A stretch of DNA of 64,000 bases from Pseudomonas viciae (GTDB taxonomy: Bacteria > Pseudomonadota > Gammaproteobacteria > Pseudomonadales > Pseudomonadaceae): assembly GCF_004786035.1 (NCBI RefSeq), contig NZ_CP035088.1, forward strand, positions 2,516,001 to 2,580,000, written 5' to 3'. The position numbers and the translations under genes are program-made. Each line of letters opens with the position of its first letter. Position 1 is the stretch's first letter. The notes beneath the pieces are model-generated. The model did no database searches and was not told the origin of the DNA. It worked only from the letters and a program-made list of their open reading frames with translations. Of this stretch, positions 45,718 through 54,200 are shown one piece after another.

Positions 45718-46254
45718 ATGATTCGACTGTTTCTTTCGCTGTTTGTCCTGCTGTTGGCCACCGCTGCGAGTGTCGGCGTCCAGGCAGGCCAGCCGCAGGT
45801 CGCATGGCCAGCGGGTTGGGTCGTCGAGCCGCTGCCCGCCGATGCACCTGCGCCGACGGCGGCGCCGGGAACCACTCGACAACGCGCGACCAAAAGCGAT
45901 TCTGCGGGCAATGCGGTCATGGTCATGGAACTGACCGCAACGCCCGTCGGGCCCGATCATCAAGTCAACTTAGAAGGCGTTTTACTGGAAATGCGTAAGT
46001 CAATCCAAAAGGATTTTTTCCAGGGCGGTTATCAAAGTGTGTGTAACAGGATTCATTCTTCCATGTTGGGCGAGGTCACGGCCTTGGAAACCACTTGCAC
46101 AATCACGCAGAACGGCCGACATGTGTTGTCTCAGACTCTCGTCGCGGCACTAAATGAGGGCCGGGCTTATGTGCTGTCCTATGCGGGACAGGCGCAGGTG
46201 TTTGTTGAAAGTCAGGATGAAATACAGTCGGTACGAAAGAGCCTGAAACTATAA
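45718..46254 (+). CDS. DUF4946 exported protein
   Basis: A 178-residue protein with signal peptide MIRLFLSLFVLLLATAASVG (cleavage near VQA-GQP), followed by VAWPAGWVVEPLP, DSAGNAVMVMELTAT and VNLEGVLLEMRKSI, which match the DUF4946 family of Pseudomonas. Two cysteines (SVCNRI, ETTCTI) could form a disulfide. A terminator follows at 46302. Periplasmic, unknown function. Confidence 0.78.
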   Translation: MIRLFLSLFVLLLATAASVGVQAGQPQVAWPAGWVVEPLPADAPAPTAAPGTTRQRATKSDSAGNAVMVMELTATPVGPDHQVNLEGVLLEMRKSIQKDFFQGGYQSVCNRIHSSMLGEVTALETTCTITQNGRHVLSQTLVAALNEGRAYVLSYAGQAQVFVESQDEIQSVRKSLKL

Positions 46255-46301
46255 GGCGAGCAGCGCAATACGCCATGGTGTGATCCAGAAGTTGATCCCA
46301 T

Positions 46302-46334
46302 AAAAAAGCCCTGAATGTACTCAGGGCTTTTTTT
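46302..46334. terminator. Bidirectional terminator between DUF4946 and mvaU-like genes
   Basis: AAAAAAGCCCTGA and TCAGGGCTTTTTT form a 13-bp stem around atgtac; A and T tracts suit both convergent genes. Confidence 0.9.
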
Positions 46335-46347
46335 CATCCAGGAGATT

Positions 46348-46713
46348 TCAACCACGCAACCAGGAATCAACGGTGCCCGCACCGTATTGTTCTTTCCAGG
46401 CTTTCAGGCCGCGATGGTTGCCGCCCTTGGTTTCGATCAACTCACCGGTATGCGGGTTCTGGTAAACCTTCACCACTCGCGCACGCCGGGTCTTAACGGG
46501 CTTGGTCGATTGCAGGCTGGTCTTGGACGGGTTCGGATCGAGGATCGCGACGATGTCGCGCAGGCTCTTGCCGTAGGTTTTCATCAGTCCCTGGAGCTTT
46601 TCTTCGAATTCGATTTCTTTCTTGAGCCCGGCATCGTTCTTCAGCGATTCCAGCTGCTTGAGCTGCTCTTGAAGGGCCTTTTCGGCTGCACGAAATTCAG
46701 CGAGTCTGGACAA
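46348..46713 (-). CDS. mvaU: H-NS-family nucleoid protein of the MvaT/MvaU type, TTG start
   Basis: A 121-residue xenogeneic silencer. The N-terminal coiled coil (SRLAEFRAAEKALQEQLKQL, KKEIEFEEKLQGLMKTYGKS) oligomerises; the C-terminal DNA-binding domain has RRARVVKVYQNPHTGELIET and GGNHRGLKAWKEQYG. The native start is TTG 46713, with GGAGTAACGATT upstream; the first residue then matches the family (MSxLAEFR). The upstream frame has no coding character. Closest in character to MvaU, with MvaT or the fluorescens MvaV as alternatives. Confidence 0.9.
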   Translation of the reverse strand: MSRLAEFRAAEKALQEQLKQLESLKNDAGLKKEIEFEEKLQGLMKTYGKSLRDIVAILDPNPSKTSLQSTKPVKTRRARVVKVYQNPHTGELIETKGGNHRGLKAWKEQYGAGTVDSWLRG

Positions 46714-46918
46714 AATCGTTACTCCAATCAGAATGTTTGGCTGATACCAACCGCAAACAAAGCTATAAGCCAAGTGCCTTGAAGCGACTCGGTGATAAAT
46801 GACTCTCCTGCTGTCTAGCACAGGTAAAAAAATTGTAGTAGTTAATCAGGAAAGTGTAAATCGTAACTTTTTCGTTATGTAACAACAGCAAACGTTTTTA
46901 TCCGTCGGCGGGTCATCG

Positions 46919-48481
46919 TCAATAGCCCGGCGGCGGGTAATTGCCATTAAGGGCGGTCAAGGCCTCAATGAAGTCCTGCCCGCTAATCGGTCGACCAAAT
47001 AGAAAGCCCTGTAGGAAGTTCACCCCGTGGGCCGCCAGGTAGTCGCTTTGTTCGACGGTTTCGACGCCTTCGGCAACCATATTCAGGTCCAGCTTGCCCG
47101 ACAGTTCGATGATGCTGTCGAGGATGTGGCGCGACAGGGCGTCGGCACCGATCATCGCGACAAAGCTCTGGTCGATCTTCAGGAAGTCCACATTGAACTG
47201 ACGCAAATAACCCAGGCTGGAATGTCCGGTGCCGAAATCGTCGATGGCGATCTTCACCCCCAGCCCATGCAACTGTTCGAACAATTGGTGGGTGATGGGC
47301 GTAGGTTCGATCAGTTCGCGCTCGGTCAGCTCCAGCACCAGTGCAATCGCACCCGGTGGGAAGGCATCGAGAAACCGGCGGCAATCGTCCACCAGCGCCA
47401 GATCCTGGCAGTGGCGAGCGGTGATGTTGATGCCGACATGAAACGGCGCTTCCAGCAGAGGAGTCAGCGGTACCAGCAACTGCAGGGTTTGCTGCATCAA
47501 TGCCCGGGTCATCGGCACGATCAAGCCGTTGTGTTCGGCGAACGGAATAAACAGGTCCGGGCGTACCAGGCCTTCGGTGGGATGGTTCCAGCGCATCAGC
47601 ACTTCAACGCCAGCCCAGCGCTTGCTGTCGCTATGCACGATCGGTTGCAGGTACGGAACGAACTCTCCGGCTTCCAGGGCCCGTTGCAGTTCACGACTGG
47701 GAGAGGAGGTGCGTTGTTGCAGCCAGTGTCCGAGTGCTGCGGCGATGGCACCGAAGAAGATCAGCAGGCTGAACAGCGGTGGATACTCCCGGGCCATGTA
47801 ACGCCAGACTTCCCCCTCATCAAAGCCGGCTTCAACATTGAATGGGTAGCGTGATGAGGCCAGGCCGCTCTGGGCAACCAGCAGCGCGGGCAGTGGGGTT
47901 TGTCGGACCTTGCCGTCCGCCGCCAGCCAGTTCGATCCTACTTGTAGCCGCAGTCGAGTCTGGCCGCCAATCAGATGCAGGGCATTGGCCAGGTAATAAC
48001 CGTCGAGGGTCGCCAATACGCCTTGCTGGCCCTCGTTGAGCCGGTAGATCAGCAGCGCGGTGTCGGGCGTGACTGGGTTGCCATTCATGAGCCACAACGT
48101 GCCCTGGTGGTAATCGTCCGGATTGACCTTTTCCTCGAAGGCGCCGAACAACGAACTGCAATACAGGGTGTTGTCTCGTACCAGGTTGGTCGAACGGACA
48201 AAGGGCCGTCGTGTCACTTGTTCGCGTAACGCCAGCTTGACCGCCTCGCAAGGCTGGCCGGCCAGGGGCAGCAATTCACGAGACGACAACGCGGTGTTGT
48301 CGAGCATCAACTCGACCTGCTGGACCAGCTCTTGGGCAGTCTGCCGGGTGTGTTGCTCCAGCGTCCGTTCGGCCTGCATGTACAGGATGCCCAGCCCAGA
48401 CAATATCGGCAGCAGGCCGCAGAGCAGGGTGATCAGGTAGCGACGGGGCCGCGTGCGCGAGCGTGTGGCGGTCAAGGGCAT
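46919..48481 (-). CDS. CSS-motif c-di-GMP phosphodiesterase
   Basis: A 520-residue membrane protein that hydrolyses c-di-GMP. Two helices (residues 14-36 and about 238-260) flank a periplasmic CSS domain with Cys108-Ser-Ser (LYCSSLFGAF) and the partner Cys78 (GQPCEAVK), which in this family form a regulatory disulfide. The cytosolic EAL domain is catalytically complete: EVLMRW (E-x-L), GINITARH, ELTERELIE, IDDFGTGHSSLGYL, LKIDQSFV and VAEGVET. The upstream extension of the frame is rejected, as MPLTATRSRTRPRRYL is a natural N terminus. Confidence 0.92.
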   Translation of the reverse strand: MPLTATRSRTRPRRYLITLLCGLLPILSGLGILYMQAERTLEQHTRQTAQELVQQVELMLDNTALSSRELLPLAGQPCEAVKLALREQVTRRPFVRSTNLVRDNTLYCSSLFGAFEEKVNPDDYHQGTLWLMNGNPVTPDTALLIYRLNEGQQGVLATLDGYYLANALHLIGGQTRLRLQVGSNWLAADGKVRQTPLPALLVAQSGLASSRYPFNVEAGFDEGEVWRYMAREYPPLFSLLIFFGAIAAALGHWLQQRTSSPSRELQRALEAGEFVPYLQPIVHSDSKRWAGVEVLMRWNHPTEGLVRPDLFIPFAEHNGLIVPMTRALMQQTLQLLVPLTPLLEAPFHVGINITARHCQDLALVDDCRRFLDAFPPGAIALVLELTERELIEPTPITHQLFEQLHGLGVKIAIDDFGTGHSSLGYLRQFNVDFLKIDQSFVAMIGADALSRHILDSIIELSGKLDLNMVAEGVETVEQSDYLAAHGVNFLQGFLFGRPISGQDFIEALTALNGNYPPPGY

Positions 48482-48656
48482 CTGCACAACCTGTGGCGTG
48501 AGGGAAAAGGGATCAAGGAGAGGACGCGTCGAATGCTGACCATGATAGATGGCCGGCCGGTTCCTTGCCCCGAGCGGTGTGAACACCTGTGATGGAGTGT
48601 GGGAGGGTGGCCTTGGGTTTTGTGGTCTCTGCAAATCCTCTGTGGGATCTGGAGAC
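48482..48656. other. Gap between phosphodiesterase and LysR genes
   Basis: A gap of 175 bases without a gene. It should hold the phosphodiesterase promoter; no hairpin or recognised site was seen. Confidence 0.5.
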
Positions 48657-49520
48657 TCATGACTGCCGGGCCAGTTCGACAAAGGCCAGGGTGGCCGGTG
48701 AGGCCTGGCGGCTGTCCAATACCGCGAGGCCAATCTGGCGCGGAACTCGAGGTGACAATGGCCGTGTGACGAAGCCCGGGTTGGGGCCGCCCGGCAGCGA
48801 GCCTTCGGAAACCACGCTCACCGCCTCGCCGCGGCTGACGACATCCAGGGTGCTGAGCAGTTGCGAACAACGAAAGCGCACGTTTGGTGTAAGCCGGGCG
48901 GCATTGAACAGGCGCGACACCAGCTCCGACGATCCGGCCTCGGTGAGTACGAAGGGGTCGTTGCACAGGTCCTTGAGGCTCACGCTGGCCTGGGCGGCGA
49001 GGGGATGGGCGGTGGGGAGCAGGGCGACCATCTGATCCTCCATCAGCATGAACGTATCGAAACGGTCCTCGGGCAGCACCACAAAGCCGACGTCTATTCG
49101 TCGTTCATCCAGCCACTGGATGACTTGTCGGTCCGGCCCTTCATCGATGTGCACCTCGATCCCCGGATGCAGCGCGCGGTAGCGCTGCAGGATGGCGGGC
49201 AGCAATTTCATCGACGAAGTCGGCCCGAACGAGCCGATGCGCAAGGTGCCACGGCGCATGCCACGGGCGTCGGCGGCTTCCTGGCGCAAGGTGTTGGCCA
49301 ACCCGAGCATGGCCCGGGCCCGCTGTAGCAATTGCTCGCCAATGTCGCTGAGTTCCACCGCAGACTGATGACGCCTGAGCAGTTCCACGCCCAACTCTTG
49401 TTCCAGGGACTTGATGGCGTGGGACACCGCCGACTGGCCGATGCCCAATCGCGTTGCAGCGGCGGTGAAGCCACGCAGCTCGGCGACCAGGGAGAAGATT
49501 TCGAGTTGGGTGAGGGTCAT
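48657..49520 (-). CDS. LysR-family transcriptional regulator
   Basis: A 287-residue LysR regulator with an N-terminal winged HTH (LTQLEIFSLVAELRGFTAAA, IGQSAVSHAIKSLEQELGVE) and a C-terminal ligand domain from about residue 92 (GTLRIGSFGPTSSMKLLPAI). It is divergent from the DMT exporter at 49667, which is its likely target. A 15-bp perfect REP palindrome lies in the shared promoter. No ligand can be inferred. Confidence 0.9.
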   Translation of the reverse strand: MTLTQLEIFSLVAELRGFTAAATRLGIGQSAVSHAIKSLEQELGVELLRRHQSAVELSDIGEQLLQRARAMLGLANTLRQEAADARGMRRGTLRIGSFGPTSSMKLLPAILQRYRALHPGIEVHIDEGPDRQVIQWLDERRIDVGFVVLPEDRFDTFMLMEDQMVALLPTAHPLAAQASVSLKDLCNDPFVLTEAGSSELVSRLFNAARLTPNVRFRCSQLLSTLDVVSRGEAVSVVSEGSLPGGPNPGFVTRPLSPRVPRQIGLAVLDSRQASPATLAFVELARQS

Positions 49521-49607
49521 GAGGGATTGCTCATTTTACGATGACCAAGCATGAGGTAAACAATGCGACATCTCAAGCGCGCAAGGACTGTGGTGCCAGG
49601 AGCTTTT

Positions 49608-49639
49608 CTGTGGCGAGGGAGCTTGCTCCCTCGCCACAG
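49608..49639. repeat. REP-like perfect palindrome in LysR/DMT promoter
   Basis: CTGTGGCGAGGGAGC-tt-GCTCCCTCGCCACAG, a 15-bp stem with a 2-base loop, 27 bases before the exporter ATG. The same sequence, one arm shortened, is at 52947-52974. Confidence 0.8.
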
Positions 49640-49666
49640 GTATTTGTTTGATTCAACGGGTGAACC

Positions 49667-50611
49667 ATGAAAACCTTCGAACAAACCATCCCAACGCCCT
49701 CAGACCTGCCGGTCTACCTGAAGCTCGCCATGGTCACCATGATCTGGGGCGGCACCTTCGTCGCTGGCAGGATCCTTTCCGATGCCCTGGCGCCTCTGTT
49801 CGCCGCCAGCCTGCGTTTCCTGCTGGCGAGTGTCGCGTTGCTGCTGTTTCTCGCCGTGGCCGGGATCCCGCTGGCCAGGCCCAGCGTGAAGCAAGGGCTG
49901 CAATTGGCTGCCCTGGGGTTCTTCGGTATTTTCTTCTATAACCTGTGCTTCTTTTACGGCCTGCAGTACATCAATGCGTCGCGCGCCTCATTGATCGTCG
50001 CCTTGAATCCGGCGGTGATCGGATTGGCGTCCTGGTGGTTGTTCAAGGAGCGGCTGAGCCGCTTGAAAGTGGCGGGCATCGTGCTGTGCATCGGCGGGGC
50101 AGGGTTGGTGATCGTCAGTCGCGATCCGTCTTTGTTGCAGGGTTCGGCGCAGAGCTGGATCGGCGACCTGCTGATTTTTGGTTGCGTGCTGGGCTGGGGC
50201 ATCTATTCACTGTTTTCCAGAAACCTGAACGAAAGCCTTGGCCCCCTGCAGACCGTAACCTGGTCGATTCTGCTGGGCACGTTGATGTTGTGGCTGGCTT
50301 GCGCGGCTGGGGGCGAGATTCGCTTCGAAGCACTGCGCGGGCTGGACATCCGCCAATGGCTGAGCTTGCTGTACCTCGGCGTACTGGGTTCGGCTTTGGC
50401 CTACATCGCCTGGTACGACGGCATTCGTCGGATTGGCGCGACCCGTTCCGGCGTGTTTATCGCCCTCAATCCGCTGACGGCGGTGCTGCTGGGAGCGCTG
50501 CTGTTGGACGAACGGCTCACAGCCTTGATGTGTGTAGGCGGGGGCGTGATCCTGGTGGGCATTTTCCTGTGCAACAAACCCCTTGCGTGCTCGGCGGAAA
50601 AGACGATTTGA
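49667..50611 (+). CDS. DMT-superfamily (EamA) transporter
   Basis: A 314-residue inner-membrane protein with ten helices in two EamA repeats: TMIWGGTFVAGRILSDAL, LRFLLASVALLLFLAVAG and, in the second half, LYLGVLGSALAYIAWYDG and RSGVFIALNPLTAVLLGALL. It belongs to the exporters of small metabolites. Control by the divergent LysR is likely. The short upstream palindrome could influence expression. Substrate unknown. Confidence 0.87.
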   Translation: MKTFEQTIPTPSDLPVYLKLAMVTMIWGGTFVAGRILSDALAPLFAASLRFLLASVALLLFLAVAGIPLARPSVKQGLQLAALGFFGIFFYNLCFFYGLQYINASRASLIVALNPAVIGLASWWLFKERLSRLKVAGIVLCIGGAGLVIVSRDPSLLQGSAQSWIGDLLIFGCVLGWGIYSLFSRNLNESLGPLQTVTWSILLGTLMLWLACAAGGEIRFEALRGLDIRQWLSLLYLGVLGSALAYIAWYDGIRRIGATRSGVFIALNPLTAVLLGALLLDERLTALMCVGGGVILVGIFLCNKPLACSAEKTI

Positions 50612-50719
50612 TACAGAAGGCGGACAAACCTGGTTACGCTGTGTAGAATCGATTTACGCATATAAGAATAAACGTCTTCTGGCAGCAGAAGCCTCGCCCG
50701 CAAGAGCCTTGGGTCGACA

Positions 50720-50824
50720 ATGAAGATACTTGGGTTTCAACTGATCTATGGCGATTTCCTCGCCCGCAGCGTTCGCGGCATTTCCTGCGCGCCACCGCAC
50801 GCCCTCAGCATGGCCAGCAACTAA
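50720..50824 (+). CDS. 34-residue upstream ORF of hpd
   Basis: The frame starts at ATG 50720 and ends TAA 50824, 37 bases before hpd. It encodes MKILGFQLIYGDFLARSVRG, then ISCAPPHALSMASN. I recall near-identical 34-residue peptides upstream of hpd in other Pseudomonas genomes, which would argue for a real gene or a leader peptide; this rests on memory. It has no good ribosome site beyond TGGGTCGAC. It could serve as an attenuating leader for hpd. Confidence 0.5.
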   Translation: MKILGFQLIYGDFLARSVRGISCAPPHALSMASN

Positions 50825-50861
50825 CGTTCCTGTTACTTGATAAGCATGATGAGGCGCCGAC

Positions 50862-51938
50862 ATGGCAGATCTATACGAAAACCCGATGGGCCTGATGGGT
50901 TTTGAATTCATCGAATTCGCATCCCCAACACCCAACACCCTGGAGCCGATCTTCGAGATCATGGGCTTCACCAAAGTGGCCTCCCACCGCTCCAAGGATG
51001 TGCATCTGTATCGCCAGGGCGCGATCAACCTGATCCTCAACAACGAACCCCACAGTGTGGCCTCGTACTTCGCGGCCGAGCACGGCCCGTCGGTATGCGG
51101 CATGGCGTTCCGGGTCAAGGATTCGCAACAGGCCTACAAGCGTGCCCTGGAACTTGGCGCCCAGCCGATCCACATCGAAACCGGCCCGATGGAGCTGAAC
51201 CTGCCGGCGATCAAAGGCATTGGCGGCGCGCCGCTGTACCTGATCGACCGTTTTGGCGAAGGCAGCTCGATCTATGACATCGACTTCGTGTTCATCGAGG
51301 GCGTTGAGCGTAACCCGGTGGGCGCGGGCCTGAAAATCATCGACCACCTGACCCACAACGTCTATCGCGGACGCATGGCCTACTGGGCCGGCTTCTACGA
51401 GAAGCTGTTCAACTTCCGCGAGATCCGTTATTTCGACATCAAGGGCGAATACACCGGCCTGACCTCCAAGGCCATGACAGCCCCGGATGGCATGATCCGC
51501 ATCCCGTTGAACGAAGAGTCGTCCAAGGGCGCCGGGCAGATCGAAGAGTTCCTGATGCAGTTCAACGGCGAAGGCATCCAGCACGTGGCATTCCTCACCG
51601 ATGACCTGATCAAGACCTGGGATAAGCTGAAAAGCATCGGCATGCGCTTCATGACCGCGCCGCCGGACACCTATTACGAAATGCTCGAAGGCCGCCTGCC
51701 GAACCACGGCGAGCCGGTGGACGAACTGCAAGCGCGGGGCATTCTGCTGGACGGTGCTTCCGAGCAGGGCGACAAGCGCCTGCTGCTGCAGATCTTTTCG
51801 GAAACCCTGATGGGGCCGGTGTTCTTCGAATTCATCCAGCGCAAGGGCGACGATGGTTTCGGCGAAGGCAACTTCAAGGCGCTGTTCGAGTCCATCGAGC
51901 GTGACCAGGTGCGACGTGGGGTGCTGGCTACCGATTAA
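50862..51938 (+). CDS. hpd: 4-hydroxyphenylpyruvate dioxygenase
   Basis: A 358-residue iron(II) dioxygenase of tyrosine breakdown, converting 4-hydroxyphenylpyruvate to homogentisate. Iron ligands are the histidine in [12 protein letters not shown], the histidine in [10 protein letters not shown] and the glutamate in [19 protein letters not shown]. Length matches Pseudomonas HPPD (357). A terminator follows. The downstream homogentisate enzymes are not in the window. Confidence 0.96.
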   Translation: MADLYENPMGLMGFEFIEFASPTPNTLEPIFEIMGFTKVASHRSKDVHLYRQGAINLILNNEPHSVASYFAAEHGPSVCGMAFRVKDSQQAYKRALELGAQPIHIETGPMELNLPAIKGIGGAPLYLIDRFGEGSSIYDIDFVFIEGVERNPVGAGLKIIDHLTHNVYRGRMAYWAGFYEKLFNFREIRYFDIKGEYTGLTSKAMTAPDGMIRIPLNEESSKGAGQIEEFLMQFNGEGIQHVAFLTDDLIKTWDKLKSIGMRFMTAPPDTYYEMLEGRLPNHGEPVDELQARGILLDGASEQGDKRLLLQIFSETLMGPVFFEFIQRKGDDGFGEGNFKALFESIERDQVRRGVLATD

Positions 51939-51953
51939 GGCCTGAACCCAATA

Positions 51954-51991
51954 AAAAGCCCGCCCGGCAGTGATGTCGGGCGGGCTTTTTA
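51954..51991 (+). terminator. Rho-independent terminator of hpd
   Basis: AAAAAGCCCGCCCG and CGGGCGGGCTTTTT form a 14-bp stem around gcagtgatgt with a T tract. It also suits the converging rarD gene. Confidence 0.9.
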
Positions 51992-52028
51992 TTGCCAATA
52001 CAGAACCCCTGTGGGGGCGATGTGAGCC

Positions 52029-52913
52029 TTAAGACCGGCGTCGCTGCCGCGTCAGGTGCTTGAACCCTTCGAATACCAGCACCGCCACCGCGATCCAGAT
52101 GGGGATGTAGGTCAGCCATTCACTGGTCTGGATGCTTTCGCCCAACAGCAGCGCAACGCCCAGCAGCAATACCGGCTCGACATAACTCAACAGGCCGAAC
52201 AGGCTGAACGGCAGCAGTCGACTGGCGAGGATGTAGGTCACCAGGGCCGAAGCGCTGATGACTCCGAGCACCGGAATCAATAGCGACAGCCTGGGGTATT
52301 GATCGAACACATTGAAGCCTTGCTCACCGCTCTGCACGAACCAGAGCGCCAGTGGCAGCATCAGGGTCATGTCCAGCCAGAGCCCGCCCAGGTTGTCGGT
52401 CTTGATGCGTTTGCGCAGGATGAAGTAGATCGGGTAGCCCAGCACCACGAGCAAGGTGGCCCAGGAAAAACCGCCCACTTGGTACACCTCGTTGAACACG
52501 CCAAGGGTGGCAAAGAACACGGCGACTTTCTGCAAGTACGACAGGCGTTCGCCGTAGACGATGCGACCGGTCAGCACCATCGACAGCGGCAGCAGGAAAT
52601 ACCCCAGCGACACGTCCAGGCTGTAGCCGTTGAGCGGTGCCCACATGAACAGCCACAGCTGCGCACCCATCAGTGCCGAAGAGGCGATCGCCGCGATCAA
52701 CAGCCGTGGCGTGGCGATCAGGCGCCGGACCAACTGCGTAACGAGGCTCCACTCCCGGGCCAGCAGCATGAACACCGTCATGCACGGCATCGTCAGTAGC
52801 ATGCGCCAGCCGAATATCTCCAGGCCGGTCAGCGGTGAGAGCAGTGACGTGTAGTAGTACATGACGGCGAACAGCACAGAGGCCGAGACCGATAGAGCGA
52901 TGCCTTTGGACAC
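52029..52913 (-). CDS. rarD: RarD-type DMT transporter, GTG start
   Basis: A 294-residue permease with ten helices of the DMT superfamily. GTG 52913 is chosen because VSKGIALSVSASVLFAVMYY matches the usual RarD start (MSKG...LFA..YYYTSLL), and AGAGGC lies eight bases upstream. Family markers are YYYTSLLSPLTGLEIFGWRM, MWAPLNGYSLDVSLGYFLLP, and LLSYVEPVLLLGVALLLGES. RarD was named for a chloramphenicol-sensitivity phenotype; its natural cargo is unknown. Confidence 0.88.
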   Translation of the reverse strand: MSKGIALSVSASVLFAVMYYYTSLLSPLTGLEIFGWRMLLTMPCMTVFMLLAREWSLVTQLVRRLIATPRLLIAAIASSALMGAQLWLFMWAPLNGYSLDVSLGYFLLPLSMVLTGRIVYGERLSYLQKVAVFFATLGVFNEVYQVGGFSWATLLVVLGYPIYFILRKRIKTDNLGGLWLDMTLMLPLALWFVQSGEQGFNVFDQYPRLSLLIPVLGVISASALVTYILASRLLPFSLFGLLSYVEPVLLLGVALLLGESIQTSEWLTYIPIWIAVAVLVFEGFKHLTRQRRRS

Positions 52914-52946
52914 TGAAGCCTCTGTTGACGGAAATGAAGCTGGGTT

Positions 52947-52974
52947 GTGGCGAGGGAGCAAGCTCCCTCGCCAC
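52947..52974. repeat. REP-like palindrome
   Basis: GTGGCGAGGGAGC-aa-GCTCCCTCGCCAC, 13-bp perfect stem, 2-base loop, between rarD and the aldo/keto reductase. Confidence 0.8.
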
Positions 52975-52993
52975 GATTATTTCAGGAAAGGGC

Positions 52994-54007
52994 TTAAACT
53001 GTACGCGGCACCCGCCCCGACACGAAATGGCCGACGTCATTGAACCCCGGCGTCGAGGCATGCCCCGGGGTCACCAGCGAATCAATGAAGGCTTCATCCT
53101 CTGCCGTGATTTCCACCGCCTGCGCCTTGGTGTACCCGTCCCACTGTTCCTCGGTGCGCGGTCCGACGATGGCCGAGGTCACGGCGCGATTGTTCAGCAC
53201 CCAGGCAATGGCGAACTCGACGATGCCCACGCCCCGGTCCTGGGTGTATTGCTGGATCTGCTGGGCAATGCGCAGGGATTCAACGCGCCATTCGGTTTCC
53301 AGGATGCGTTTATCCTGGCGGCCGGCACGGCTGTTGGCGTCTGGCGCCACGTCCGGCGCGTACTTGCCGCTGAGCACGCCGCGGGCGAGGGGGCTGAAGG
53401 GCACCACGCCGAGGCCATAATTCTGCGCAGCGGTGATCTGCTCGGTTTCTGCCTGGCGGTTGACGATGTTGTACAGCGGCTGGCTGATCACCGGCCGGTC
53501 GATGCCCAGGCTGTCGGCGATCCGGATCACCTCGGCGATGCGCCAACCCCGGTAGTTCGACAGGCCCCAATAGCGGATTTTGCCCTGGCGAATCAAATCG
53601 CCAATGGCCGACACCGTGACCTCAAGCGGCGTATTGTGGTCTTCGCGATGCAGGTAATAGATGTCCAGGTAGTCGGTGCCCAGGCGCGTCAGGCTGGCCT
53701 CGATGCCATTGAAAATGTGCTTGCGGCTCAGGCCGCTGCGGTTGGGCACGCCGTCCGGTGGGCCGAAGCCGACCTTGGTGGCCAGCACCCATTCCTGGCG
53801 GCGACGGGCGATCGCCTCGCCGACGATCTCTTCGGAACGGCCGTTGGTGTAGACGTCCGCCGTGTCGATGAAATTGATGCCCTGGTCCCAGGCCTTGTCG
53901 ATGATCCGCAGCGAGTCCTCGGTGCTGGTCTGTTCGCCGAACATCATGGTGCCCAGGGTCAGTGTCGAGACTTGCAACCCGGAATGGCCTAGCGTGCGGT
54001 AGCTCAT
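52994..54007 (-). CDS. Aldo/keto reductase
   Basis: A 337-residue NADPH-dependent (beta/alpha)8 barrel. The catalytic tetrad is visible: Asp in NFIDTADVYTNGRSEE with Tyr, Lys in VLATKVGF and His in IYYLHREDHN; the cofactor site is IVGPRTEEQW near the C terminus. The 'NRSGLSRKHIFNGIEASLTRL' region splits as NRSGLSRKHI then FNGIEASLTRLGTDYLD, typical of the YakC/Tas-like class. ATG 54007 has AAAGGA ten bases upstream. Its role (aldehyde or ketone reduction) is generic. Confidence 0.9.
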   Translation of the reverse strand: MSYRTLGHSGLQVSTLTLGTMMFGEQTSTEDSLRIIDKAWDQGINFIDTADVYTNGRSEEIVGEAIARRRQEWVLATKVGFGPPDGVPNRSGLSRKHIFNGIEASLTRLGTDYLDIYYLHREDHNTPLEVTVSAIGDLIRQGKIRYWGLSNYRGWRIAEVIRIADSLGIDRPVISQPLYNIVNRQAETEQITAAQNYGLGVVPFSPLARGVLSGKYAPDVAPDANSRAGRQDKRILETEWRVESLRIAQQIQQYTQDRGVGIVEFAIAWVLNNRAVTSAIVGPRTEEQWDGYTKAQAVEITAEDEAFIDSLVTPGHASTPGFNDVGHFVSGRVPRTV

Positions 54008-54097
54008 GACGAAATCCTTTTGCCGGAGAGAAAGGCCCAATCAAACCCCAGAACCACCGCTTGGATCAAACACAATTCTCAAACACCCCCAAATCAA

Positions 54098-54190
54098 CTG
54101 TGGGAGCGGGCTTGCTCGCGATAGCGTCAAGTCAGCCAACATCTATATTGACTGGTTCACCGCTATCGCGAGCAAGCTCGCTCCCACAAG
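54098..54190. repeat. REP/BIME hairpin, 93 bp
   Basis: CTGTGGGAGCGGGCTTGCTC with GCGATAGCG on the left, and CGCTATCGC with GAGCAAGCTCGCTCCCACAA on the right; a 29-bp stem, the longest of the class in the window. Confidence 0.8.
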
Positions 54191-54200
54191 AAAAAGGGTG

